Source of the DNA: an uncultured Porphyromonadaceae bacterium
GTDB taxonomy: Bacteria > Bacteroidota > Bacteroidia > Bacteroidales > Muribaculaceae
NCBI GenBank assembly: GCA_947175425.1
Contig: CAMWMR010000009.1
Span: 1-64,000 of the forward strand
Length of the DNA stretch: 64,000 bases
Reading direction: 5' to 3'
The position numbers were made by a program, and so were the translations under genes. Below are positions 8,606 to 17,499 of this stretch, piece by piece. The notes beneath the pieces are model-generated. The model did no database searches. It was given only the letters and a program-made list of their open reading frames with translations, and was not told the origin of the DNA. Numbering within the stretch: the first letter of the stretch is position 1; every line of letters begins with the position of its first letter.

Positions 8606-10515
8606 TGAACTGCAGTTGTTACAGGGTTCTTGATGTAAGGAGTATAGTTTGCGGAGATAGAGGACGATTCAATCAGTGTAATTTTTGCTTTTCCCCGTTC
8701 ATCGGCTTTAACAGTGAAACCGGCTTCACCGAAAGAAGAATTTCCGGAACTGTCGGAAGCTTCTCCGGCAATAATGTTCACGGTTTGGGAATCGGCGTTA
8801 TAGCTTACAGTGGCATCGGCAACCCATGGATGTGCCGGGTCGAGCAATGATGTGTAGTAAACTTTTGCATTATCACCGCCGGCAAATCTGAACGAGAGTT
8901 GGATAAGCGGAGGCAAAGCGTTGTCGTCATCTTCTTCGGAGATATTCAGCGGGCGTACAAGCGATGTCGGATATATCTTTTCGAACGGGCGTTCGTTTCC
9001 ATTCACTATATTAACCAAATCGCTGAAAGGCAAAAAGCCTTGTACCACGCGTTCCAATGCAGGGCCGAACTGAACAATGGGACCTATAGTTGTGTCGCTT
9101 ACCGGGCGTCCGGTGCTTTTAAGGATTTCTATTATCTCAGACGTTGTAAGCGACGGGTCCAAGGACTTCATCAAGCCTACACCGCCTGCAACGATTGGCG
9201 CGGAAAAGCTTGTACCGTCCACTGCAGAGCCTTGTCCCGACGAGGGAATTTCGCCATATACGGCAACTCCGGGAGCCGAAACTGTGGATTCATATATATT
9301 TTTATCGGCGAAATTACCGAAGTTGCTGAATTCGGCTTTGTTGAGGTTTTTGTCAACAGCCGACACCTTTATTGCAGAATCACCGCGTTTGGAAGCGTCA
9401 AGAGCTGTAAAAACATTTTCGTTCCCTGCCGCCCATATAATGGTGACGCGGTAGTCGTTGCACATTTCGAACACATATTTCCACACAGCTTCCTGCGAGA
9501 GCAATTCGGTTCGCGCCCATTGAATCTGTTGTTCCACCGGCATTTGTGCCATTTCATCGCTGAACATTATACCGGCAGAGATATTGATTACCTGCGCTCC
9601 CTGATTAATTGCATATAGCAAGCCCTGGAGCAGATTAAGAGTACCAATTCGAGAGGACAAGCTCACGGGCATGAAACTGCACCGGGGCGCAATACCGGCA
9701 CTGCCGTGGTTGTTGTCCATTCCGCCTATGGCAAGCGCAGCCACCATTGTGCCGTGGCTCATGGCGGCATCGGGTTGCGCCGGATTAAAATCGGCCGGCA
9801 GCGACACATCGCTGTCACCTCGCGGAACACTATAAGCTCCTACTATAGATGTGTTGGCAAATTCGGGATTGGAAAGGTCGAAATAGCTGTCGACAACAGC
9901 AACAATAATATCATCGGAGCCTTTGGTATAATCCCATGCGTCAAAAGCCTTCACGGCGTCGAGATGCCAGGCGGCTCCTGACAATGCGGGGTCGTTGGGA
10001 CGATATCCTCCGGCCATTACCTCTTCCTCGAACACAATAAAAGGTATGTCGGAAATCTGCACCGGAAGATTCTGCATGATGTCGCGGCGTTCGTCAGCCG
10101 GGACTTCCAAAGCCATGAGTTTTGTATTTATATCGGTGAATACTATTTTATATTCATCACCGGGATACAGTTGTGCAAAACGCGATTTCCATTCATTTAT
10201 TTGAGTTTCACCAACCTGTGCCTTGAACAACACATTGAGGCGGTTGGAAACAATGCGTCGGCCGCGGTCGTCTATTACATCATCGTCATCGTATACCGGA
10301 GGAACTACGGGCTGTACAACCTCAATTGTATCCTGTCCGGAGTTCGCAGCCGATCTGTTGCCGCAGCTTCTGAACTGGCTCAAAAGAAAAATGAACCCGG
10401 TGAAAAGGACAATGAACAGCAATGCACGGCCAAAACATCCGAGGCAGCCCCAGGGTTGCCAGAAATAGTAATGGTGATATACCGGACCGTTGGAATCGAA
10501 ATGTATTCGTCTCAT
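8602..10515 (-). CDS. Membrane-anchored subtilisin-like serine peptidase (S8 family)
   Basis: 637 residues from the ATG at 10515; a TTG at 10527 in the same frame is a less likely start. A membrane helix lies at residues about 31-47, so the peptidase is anchored and faces the periplasm. Residues 90-165 resemble a propeptide/inhibitor-like region. The S8 triad is complete: Asp209 (VAVVDSYFD), His254 (MSHGTMVA) and Ser436 (GTSFSAP), with the oxyanion Asn in AAGN near 365. Residues 520-637 are a beta-rich C-terminal extension. It follows the SrfC gene by 8 bases and overlaps the next membrane protein gene by 4. An intact peptidase within a SrfB/SrfC cluster suggests it processes another product of the operon or an incoming protein; the substrate is not known. 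Confidence 0.88.
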   Translation of the reverse strand: MRRIHFDSNGPVYHHYYFWQPWGCLGCFGRALLFIVLFTGFIFLLSQFRSCGNRSAANSGQDTIEVVQPVVPPVYDDDDVIDDRGRRIVSNRLNVLFKAQVGETQINEWKSRFAQLYPGDEYKIVFTDINTKLMALEVPADERRDIMQNLPVQISDIPFIVFEEEVMAGGYRPNDPALSGAAWHLDAVKAFDAWDYTKGSDDIIVAVVDSYFDLSNPEFANTSIVGAYSVPRGDSDVSLPADFNPAQPDAAMSHGTMVAALAIGGMDNNHGSAGIAPRCSFMPVSLSSRIGTLNLLQGLLYAINQGAQVINISAGIMFSDEMAQMPVEQQIQWARTELLSQEAVWKYVFEMCNDYRVTIIWAAGNENVFTALDASKRGDSAIKVSAVDKNLNKAEFSNFGNFADKNIYESTVSAPGVAVYGEIPSSGQGSAVDGTSFSAPIVAGGVGLMKSLDPSLTTSEIIEILKSTGRPVSDTTIGPIVQFGPALERVVQGFLPFSDLVNIVNGNERPFEKIYPTSLVRPLNISEEDDDNALPPLIQLSFRFAGGDNAKVYYTSLLDPAHPWVADATVSYNADSQTVNIIAGEASDSSGNSSFGEAGFTVKADERGKAKITLIESSSISANYTPYIKNPVTTAVQ

Positions 10516-10523
10516 AGCTCGTT

Positions 10524-13463
10524 TCAATTGAATTGAATTTGGTCAATAATATCGCCGAGAGCCTTGTTGACTTCGGGACGCAAGCGGGAACGGCGCAGAT
10601 GAACAATAAATGCTATTGTCATATACTCGAGCCATTCGTTATAGTGCGATTCGAATGAATCCACCAAGCCTCCGCCACGTTCGAAAGCGTCTTCAAACAA
10701 TCCGGCAAGTTCATCGTGGGTGAATGTCGATGTGCGTTCGCGGCCTATGTACTCAAAAACCGGCAGGAAATTATCCTCGGCAATGCTGCGGGCTTTTGCA
10801 ATTTGCTCTTCGGTAAGCAGCGAATAGCCAAAGTCGTTTACAAAAGCGTTAAGCGTGCTTGCCATAATATCGGCTACAAGACTTTCTTTTACCTGCGACA
10901 GATTTGACACCGAAACTTCCTTGCGGATTCGCTCGGCTATTATGTCGGCCAGACCGAGACGCTCGGCACTGTCGAGCATAATTTTTATCAAGTCCCTCAT
11001 GAGCATAGGGTTGAATCCGTCGTTGGAGGCAAAAGTGTTCATCAACTCATCGGAGTTCACCTTACCTTTCCAAAGCTTCATTATGTGGTCGGCAATGAAC
11101 GACTGGTTTGTTCGAGGGCGCAACAAGGGTGCAAACAGTATTACGGGGTCGATGCCTCTGCGGGCAAGTTCGGCCTCGGCACGTTCGCGTGTGCTCCAGC
11201 CGTAGGAGCGCTGCAGCCGTTCCCAACGTTCGTCATCGTTATTACAGCCTTCAAATTCGCGACACCGCTTCCTTATCAGCAGATAGTCCTTAAGATTGTT
11301 AAGGTCGTTATTGATTGCTGTTCCATGAACCAGCTCGTGCACCACGCTGAGACACTCGGCTTCGGTTACCTGCATGGCAAGTATGAGGTGACCGAAATAA
11401 TAGCTGTCCATTGAGCAGCTTGCATCGAATTCCCACCTGATATTGCCGGCGAGATCGATGTTTTGCAAAAGTTTCTCGGAATCGTTATCGGAATCATATT
11501 CCTTGTTAAGAATATCTCTCACAAGCGACATAATATCGTTGCGTTCGCGCATCATCTGGTCGTTGCGCAAACGTGCGGCAGCCGCTGCCACTTTTGTCAT
11601 TCGCTCGATAATATACAAGGAGCCGTCGTTGTTGAGTGTGGAAACCACATCCCATGCAAGTTCGGGATCGAAGAACAGTTCGCGCACGCTCGAGTTGCTA
11701 ACAAATGTGGAGCGCAACAAGCGGTAATAGTCTTTGTCCATTACAAGCTCGCGTTCGGGAGAACTTGTGGCCACATCGTAGCCGTTGAACATCTGATTAC
11801 CGTTCGGGGCACATGAGCTGTGCTCGTAGCTGCGCAAAAGATAGGTATCTTTGAAAGATACTCCGGGAGCGCTCCAGTTGCGGAACCAGTCGACATTACT
11901 CCAGTTGAGCACAGCGTCCAGAAGCACGGTGCGGAAACGATCCTCCCAACGGTTGTTTATGGCATTCGCGTTGTTGTGAGCCTCGTAGTTGCGCTGCGTC
12001 ATGTCGAGGTTTATCTTTGTGGCCACAACGAACAGAGGCGATATGCCGCCGGTCGATGCCAAGGTGGCAGCGCGTTCGGCAACATTTGAGCCTACATTGC
12101 GACGTATCCACTGGTCAACGAGAATATGTAGATTCTTAACCTCGGATTGTTCATCATGATGACAGAACATGAGCACTTTCATCATGTGCGACTCGCTGTA
12201 ATAATTGAACAGATAGGCGATTTTGCCGCGCAGGAAAATTTTTACAAGCACCGACTGTCCTGATTTATCCTTGTTTCCTTCGGTACAAAAAGCCTCGTCC
12301 TGTTGTTCGGGACTGCGTGCGCCGGGGAAGTCAAGCAAATCGGTATTCACAAGCAAGTCCTTACCGACTTCATCGGCCAGTTTCGTCCGCGAGCTTCGCG
12401 AGAGGTATCCCGGTTCGCCGGCTTTACTCTCATCATAAAAATAGGAGCGCTTTTCGGATAGATATTCCTCGTCAATTTTAAATATCACTTCGGCGCTGAT
12501 GGCGCAAAGGTCGCAAGTGGGGAAATCGGCTTCGCGGCGCAATTCGTTGGCGGCTCCGTTTACAGGAACATAAACATCGGTGCGGATGCTCCATTCGGGG
12601 TCGTCGAGCCCGTTGAGGCAAGCCACCGACATTATAGTGCGGTAGTTACCGTTTCCACGGTGTGCCACTGCCTCGATTGGAACATATACCTCGCGGGCAT
12701 ATCCGAGACGTTGCATTTTTTCAACAAGACGCTCGAACAGACGTGAAATAACCTCGTTGCCGTGCCACAGATATTTCAACACTTCAACCCATTCGGCAGC
12801 AGGAACCCGGCGAATTATTCGTGTAAGCGTCTCAAAATATTTTGAACGCAACATTCCTTGAGTAGGGGCTTCCACATAAGAGGCAAGATATTGCTTTATA
12901 TCAAGAATATCATCTTCCACCAAGGCGCTGTCGGGCTGTTCGGGGCGCGATGCGTAACGCTCGTGGATAAGACGGGATATGGCTTTAAGCTCGTCGTCGG
13001 AGTATGTAGTATAATCGCGGATATTGGCATAATATCCCGATGCAAGTATTGTAGCAAGCTGACTTACCGTGAGCAGCTTTACAATAACGGGATACTTGCT
13101 GTTATATCGTTGCGGCGCGTTGCGGAAGCTTGTAAGACGCGTAACCACACCTGTAGCCTCGCGCTTGTCGCCTATAGGGTTTATCTCGTCCACAAATCCT
13201 ATACCCTCGGGATGCGAATCGGATTTGATGACAAAAGCCTTGTCGTTGCGGTTGAGAAAGGTGTTCATCTGGTACGATTTACCGGTTTGGCTTTCACCGA
13301 ATGCGCCTATAGCGGGATTTTCGGAAAGAGCCACCAGCTGACGGCGCAGGCGTCGGCGTCCGTCCACCATAGGGAAAAAGGCTTGTTCGTACTGCTCGGG
13401 GTTGTGGAGTCGCAGCCACTCGAGACCCTTGTTTAATATGTTTATATCGTTGATAACGTTCAT
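10524..13463 (-). CDS. SrfC-like virulence factor family P-loop protein
   Basis: 979 residues from the ATG at 13463, 22 bases after the SrfB stop; a longer frame to 13526 would overlap SrfB. It shows a Walker A GESQTGKS at 56-63, a DFPG switch motif inside DLLDFPGAR at 375-383 and a TKIN near 481-484 where GTPases carry the base-recognition motif, so it is probably a large dynamin/septin-like or TRAFAC-type GTPase. The overall layout and its position next to SrfB match the SrfC family (Virul_Fac), first named in Salmonella as SsrB-regulated factors; the biochemical function is not established. The part after 500 is helical with the segment VHELVHGTA near residue 720, which is not a full zinc-protease signature. 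Likely forms one unit with SrfB. Confidence 0.8.
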   Translation of the reverse strand: MNVINDINILNKGLEWLRLHNPEQYEQAFFPMVDGRRRLRRQLVALSENPAIGAFGESQTGKSYQMNTFLNRNDKAFVIKSDSHPEGIGFVDEINPIGDKREATGVVTRLTSFRNAPQRYNSKYPVIVKLLTVSQLATILASGYYANIRDYTTYSDDELKAISRLIHERYASRPEQPDSALVEDDILDIKQYLASYVEAPTQGMLRSKYFETLTRIIRRVPAAEWVEVLKYLWHGNEVISRLFERLVEKMQRLGYAREVYVPIEAVAHRGNGNYRTIMSVACLNGLDDPEWSIRTDVYVPVNGAANELRREADFPTCDLCAISAEVIFKIDEEYLSEKRSYFYDESKAGEPGYLSRSSRTKLADEVGKDLLVNTDLLDFPGARSPEQQDEAFCTEGNKDKSGQSVLVKIFLRGKIAYLFNYYSESHMMKVLMFCHHDEQSEVKNLHILVDQWIRRNVGSNVAERAATLASTGGISPLFVVATKINLDMTQRNYEAHNNANAINNRWEDRFRTVLLDAVLNWSNVDWFRNWSAPGVSFKDTYLLRSYEHSSCAPNGNQMFNGYDVATSSPERELVMDKDYYRLLRSTFVSNSSVRELFFDPELAWDVVSTLNNDGSLYIIERMTKVAAAAARLRNDQMMRERNDIMSLVRDILNKEYDSDNDSEKLLQNIDLAGNIRWEFDASCSMDSYYFGHLILAMQVTEAECLSVVHELVHGTAINNDLNNLKDYLLIRKRCREFEGCNNDDERWERLQRSYGWSTRERAEAELARRGIDPVILFAPLLRPRTNQSFIADHIMKLWKGKVNSDELMNTFASNDGFNPMLMRDLIKIMLDSAERLGLADIIAERIRKEVSVSNLSQVKESLVADIMASTLNAFVNDFGYSLLTEEQIAKARSIAEDNFLPVFEYIGRERTSTFTHDELAGLFEDAFERGGGLVDSFESHYNEWLEYMTIAFIVHLRRSRLRPEVNKALGDIIDQIQFN

Positions 13464-13485
13464 GGCAGTAAAAGAGGAGAAAAAG

Positions 13486-16400
13486 TTAACGGGAAGGTAT
13501 GTCGAGTTCGAACTCGCCTTTGTCAAGCCAGTGACGGCCGTCGTTTATTATGGACTGACCGATAAATTCCACCTGGCTGAAAGGCACTTGGTCGCCGTTG
13601 CTGTCGGTTACATCTTCAAGAACGAGTCGTTCGGGGTCTTCGGCAAAATCGCGGGAAACTGTTACCCTTAGCGCACGCTTGCCGCTGTTATTGTAAAGCG
13701 CATATACAGGGCGGCCGTCATAATGCGGTGTGTCGAACTGCTTGCAGCCGAAGAATGCCGGGAAAATAGTTAGGTTAAGGGTCTCGCTTGCCTTTTTGGG
13801 AGTAAGTACTGTGGATGATAAACGATCGCCTTTAAACAAAGCTATGTAATTGGCCGTACTTGTAAAATGTTTGGCCATGTCATCGAACTGGAGCACCATA
13901 CCGTTGAAGCCTGTTGTCGATGCCAGATGTCCTACCATTGCACCTACGGCCACCACTGCTTTCTGGTCGTAGAAATATCCCTGCGGGTCGGCAAGCGGGA
14001 ACCACTGCCCTACCCTGTACTCGTTAAGCCGGACAAGACGATCGGGCATTACAGGAACATATTTCACAAACAGTTCGGTAATGGCATCTATAGATGTCGG
14101 ACGTCCGGAAAGCACAATTATATCGCAGTTATGGGCATACAGCATTACCGAAATCTGCTTCATAAGATTTTCCATGGTCGATTTCACAATATCGGCCACG
14201 CGTTCTGGGGAGAAGCGCCACTTAAGCTCCTCGAAACGGAAACCGAAATGGTCGGCAAAGTAGTCAAGCAGATATGCCGAGGGCTTTATTGTCGGGAAAA
14301 TTTCATCGTAGGTATAAACCCTTGAGGGACGGCGTAAACGCAACTGCTCCATAAAGAACTGGGCCATGGGATGCGATACCTGCGTGTTGAAATCCACACG
14401 ACAACGGCGATCCTTATCCTCCATCATATTGGAATCCACTCCAAAGAAATCGCGGAGAAGCGACGACGCCATCCGTTCCTTAATCGAGCGGGTTTCCCTG
14501 TCGGAACCCGACGAACGCAGGTCGTTCACCAATGTGCGGTAAAACACATGTTTTCCAAGCGAAGGAATCTCGGCAATCTCATCTACGGAACTTTGCTCAA
14601 GACGTGCAGACAGAGCGCTGTAAATACTTCCCATATCGGGGAAATCCTCGCCGCGTTCTTCTATTATCACGTTCTGGATTATGTTGCGCAAAATATCATC
14701 GCCGGCAACATAAAAGCTGTCCCAGAATATCGGGCGCGGTGTAAGTGTACCTTCGTCGTTACCCGAGCACATATAAGTGCAAACCATCACATCGGTAGTA
14801 CCGGCACCTATATCTACACTGGCAATAGTAACTGCTTTGTCGGTATAACCTTCGGCGGCGAGTTCCGGACGTACATGGCCTTTGAGGTTAAAGAACTCGG
14901 ACACTCGTCCGCGATAGCGCTCGGCGATTTCGGCATACAGATATACGAGCTGGCAACATGTAGCTTCATCGAAAGTCCACGACGCATGTTCCTCGCCGGC
15001 AAGGTCTTCGGCGTTTTTCGAAATATTCTCAACAGCAGGAAATACTTCGATTCGCGGCATTCGTCCGTCCACATACACCATTTCAAGAGCCTCAAAAGCA
15101 TCCTTTGCACATTGACGAAGCTTTATCTGCTCGGTTCGCGGCATTGCCGTGGGACATGTAAGAATAAGATTTCGCAAATAACGCTTGCAGTTTATTTCAC
15201 CGTGGCGACGACGGAACTCGGGGCTGTTTATTTGCATCAATGCCTGCTGCAGAATCTCAATGAGCACAAATGTCATAAGAGAACTGCGGGAATAATGGGT
15301 GTTGCCGTCGGTAGTTTCGAGGGCGGCAAAGGGGTCGCGGATAAAATCGCCGGAGGCATCGAAGAAATCCGAAAGTCCGGGAACATACACATTCTCGGCC
15401 GAACGTATATACAAGGGGTCGGACGTAGTGGTGAGGAACTCCCATTTTTGTTTGAAGGGCTTATTATCCCACAAATAACGTTTGGGAGAACTGTAGTTGG
15501 TTGTATTAGCCCACAATCCTTCCGATTCCACCGAATTATATACAAGCTTACGAGCTTCGTCGCCAATACGTACAAGCGACGAATAACGGAACAAATCCTC
15601 TTCCTCCTCAATAACTATATCATTGGCAAAATCGGCCTGGCGGAATACAAGACGCATATCGAAAGGATGCTCATACGTAATCCACGGATCGGTAAGGTCG
15701 CGCGGACTAAGCATTGCGGCTTTGGTAAAATCGCCGTTCTCAAACAGGAGACCGCAGGTGCGTGAGTTTCCGATGTCAAGAACCAAATCAACGGGAATTC
15801 GTCTGTTCTCGGGACAACGGTGCAGTGTTACCTCGGGAGACGCTCCAATAAGACGAATGAAGTTTATAAGATAAATGTAGAATCCTATATATTTATATGT
15901 GTTCTGAGCCGGGTCGAGGCCAAGAAGCTGGGCTACGTAGTGACTGAAAACTGTAAACGCTCCGGTCGGAGCCATGAACAGCACCAGATTCGACACCCTG
16001 TTGCACAAGGCGAACTCAAGTTTGTCAATGCCCTCGGAGGGAAAAGCCGGACGGAACATGGCCATTTCATCATCGCTTGTCTTGGTATCGAATGCCCATA
16101 TAAAACGATAAACGGCACTTCCGTCGGCCGAACTCCTTTCTGTTCTTTCAATCTTTACACGACACCATGCGTATGGAACATCGGCGCTCACGCCCTGTTG
16201 CTGTTCAAACATTGGCATAGGCAGCCATTTCCCTAACAGCAATTCAAACGCGGGAACTCGTTCGTGCACATTCTTTGGATTCGGAGTTGTGAACGACAGC
16301 AACGAGTTGAAGTTGAAAAGCTCGCCTGTAGAGCCGGGATCTATCTGGGTGAATAAGGACGGTGAAAAATCTCCACGCATTATTTCAACACCGCTTTCAT

Positions 16401-16653
16401 CAAGCTTGGCACGGCCATCGGCCAAAAGCTCAATGGCATTGTCATTGACTATTTCGTTTACAGGAATATATTTACCGGTACCGGAGTGATATATGGCAAG
16501 GTCGAAAACACGCTCGCCGGAGGCCTGATTAAGGATATTGCAGAAACTGTATTTCAGCGGGCGTCCGCCGGGCAGAGTAATCTGCCTGTCCGCATCAAAT
16601 TCCACTTCCCGTGTGTAGAACTGAATTCCGCTGTCGGCGATAAGATGTAACAT
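13486..16653 (-). CDS. SrfB-like Hsp70/actin-fold ATPase
   Basis: 1055 residues. After about 290 residues of N-terminal domain comes an actin/Hsp70-type nucleotide-binding fold: phosphate-1 motif VLDIGNSRT at 292-299, phosphate-2 motif VDIGAGTTD at 613-621 and an adenosine-type motif VLSGRPTS at 847-854. The length, the late position of the first phosphate motif and the following SrfC gene fit the SrfB family (virulence factor SrfB), known from enterobacterial srfABC loci and of unknown function. It is the first gene of the ten-gene cluster; 78 bases separate it from rlmB upstream, with no clear promoter or terminator in that gap, so it may be read through from rlmB. No SrfA homologue is seen here. 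The family call is good; a chaperone or filament role is inference from the fold. Confidence 0.85.
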   Translation of the reverse strand: MLHLIADSGIQFYTREVEFDADRQITLPGGRPLKYSFCNILNQASGERVFDLAIYHSGTGKYIPVNEIVNDNAIELLADGRAKLDESGVEIMRGDFSPSLFTQIDPGSTGELFNFNSLLSFTTPNPKNVHERVPAFELLLGKWLPMPMFEQQQGVSADVPYAWCRVKIERTERSSADGSAVYRFIWAFDTKTSDDEMAMFRPAFPSEGIDKLEFALCNRVSNLVLFMAPTGAFTVFSHYVAQLLGLDPAQNTYKYIGFYIYLINFIRLIGASPEVTLHRCPENRRIPVDLVLDIGNSRTCGLLFENGDFTKAAMLSPRDLTDPWITYEHPFDMRLVFRQADFANDIVIEEEEDLFRYSSLVRIGDEARKLVYNSVESEGLWANTTNYSSPKRYLWDNKPFKQKWEFLTTTSDPLYIRSAENVYVPGLSDFFDASGDFIRDPFAALETTDGNTHYSRSSLMTFVLIEILQQALMQINSPEFRRRHGEINCKRYLRNLILTCPTAMPRTEQIKLRQCAKDAFEALEMVYVDGRMPRIEVFPAVENISKNAEDLAGEEHASWTFDEATCCQLVYLYAEIAERYRGRVSEFFNLKGHVRPELAAEGYTDKAVTIASVDIGAGTTDVMVCTYMCSGNDEGTLTPRPIFWDSFYVAGDDILRNIIQNVIIEERGEDFPDMGSIYSALSARLEQSSVDEIAEIPSLGKHVFYRTLVNDLRSSGSDRETRSIKERMASSLLRDFFGVDSNMMEDKDRRCRVDFNTQVSHPMAQFFMEQLRLRRPSRVYTYDEIFPTIKPSAYLLDYFADHFGFRFEELKWRFSPERVADIVKSTMENLMKQISVMLYAHNCDIIVLSGRPTSIDAITELFVKYVPVMPDRLVRLNEYRVGQWFPLADPQGYFYDQKAVVAVGAMVGHLASTTGFNGMVLQFDDMAKHFTSTANYIALFKGDRLSSTVLTPKKASETLNLTIFPAFFGCKQFDTPHYDGRPVYALYNNSGKRALRVTVSRDFAEDPERLVLEDVTDSNGDQVPFSQVEFIGQSIINDGRHWLDKGEFELDIPSR

Positions 16654-16731
16654 ATAATGGTTTATTATAAGGTTTTCTTGATATACTCCCTTAAAATCCT
16701 TTTTCCTGTAAACGGGAGCAGTTAAATAGCG

Positions 16732-17487
16732 TTAAATAACTTCCAAATCGGCTCCAAGGCGCTGACGTACAACTTCGTACATCATCACCCCGGCGGCTAC
16801 GCCTACATTCAGCGAACCTATTTTGCCGAACATTGGAATTGCGGCGCGAGTATCGGCAATACGTAGTATCTCGTTGGATATGCCTATATCCTCGGCTCCC
16901 ATCACAATTGCAACCGGAGTGGTATAGTCGCCTGTGGTATAGTTGATACTGGATTTCTCGGTAGCACAGACAATCTGGCAACCGCTTTCGCGCAGATACT
17001 CAACTGCTTTAACCAGCGATGCCTCGCGACATACGGGCATATGCAACAAGGCTCCGGCCGAGGTCTTTACAGCGTCGGCACCTACCGAAACGCTTCCACG
17101 CGACGGGATTACAATAGCATTTACACCGCAACATTCGGCTGTTCTCGCTATAGCTCCGAAATTGCGCACATCGGTTATGCCGTCAAGCACAAGAATGAAC
17201 GGAAGTACGCCGTCATCAAAAAGAGTGGGTACAAGCTGGTGCAGACTGCAGTAGTCTATCGCCGATATAAGCGCAACGACACCCTGATGATTCTTGCGTG
17301 TGATACGGTTGAGCCGTTCAACAGGAACTCGCTGAATTGCAATGCCATGGTCTTTTGCAAGATGACACAGACGGGTTGCAAGTTCACCGTTGAGGTCCTT
17401 TTTCATAAAAAGCTTGTCGATAGTACGGCCTGACTCTATAGCCTCAATCACCGAGTGAATGCCGAAAATATGCTCGTTCTGTTCCAT
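16732..17487 (-). CDS. rlmB: 23S rRNA (guanosine-2'-O-)-methyltransferase RlmB
   Basis: 251 residues, SpoU/TrmH family. The N-terminal substrate-binding domain starts EHIFGIHSVIEAIESGRTIDKLF, then the SPOUT knot domain with LDGITDVRNFGAIARTAE, a VIPSRGSV strand and the closing motifs VMGAEDIGIS and IPMFGKIGSLNVGVAAGV. These knot motifs are those of RlmB, which methylates G2251 in the peptidyl-transferase P loop. It is 12 bases after recN and is the last of the housekeeping block from dnaN. Confidence 0.93.
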   Translation of the reverse strand: MEQNEHIFGIHSVIEAIESGRTIDKLFMKKDLNGELATRLCHLAKDHGIAIQRVPVERLNRITRKNHQGVVALISAIDYCSLHQLVPTLFDDGVLPFILVLDGITDVRNFGAIARTAECCGVNAIVIPSRGSVSVGADAVKTSAGALLHMPVCREASLVKAVEYLRESGCQIVCATEKSSINYTTGDYTTPVAIVMGAEDIGISNEILRIADTRAAIPMFGKIGSLNVGVAAGVMMYEVVRQRLGADLEVI

Positions 17488-17499
17488 TTTTTCTGATAA

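Noticed and set aside
10524-13463. Zinc-protease site in SrfC (VHELVHGTA)
   Set aside because: The HELVH spacing looks like HExxH, but no third ligand stands at a usual distance and the protein already fits a P-loop family.
222-16653. Type VI or type IX secretion cluster
   Set aside because: No sheath, VgrG, Hcp, PorK-PorN or C-terminal signal domains; the only named families are SrfB, SrfC, S8, DUF1294 and DUF2135.
16654-16731. CTCCC/GGGAG stem between rlmB and srfB as a terminator
   Set aside because: Only five pairs with a loop of more than 20 bases and no T-run; no convincing signal, and no consensus promoter either.
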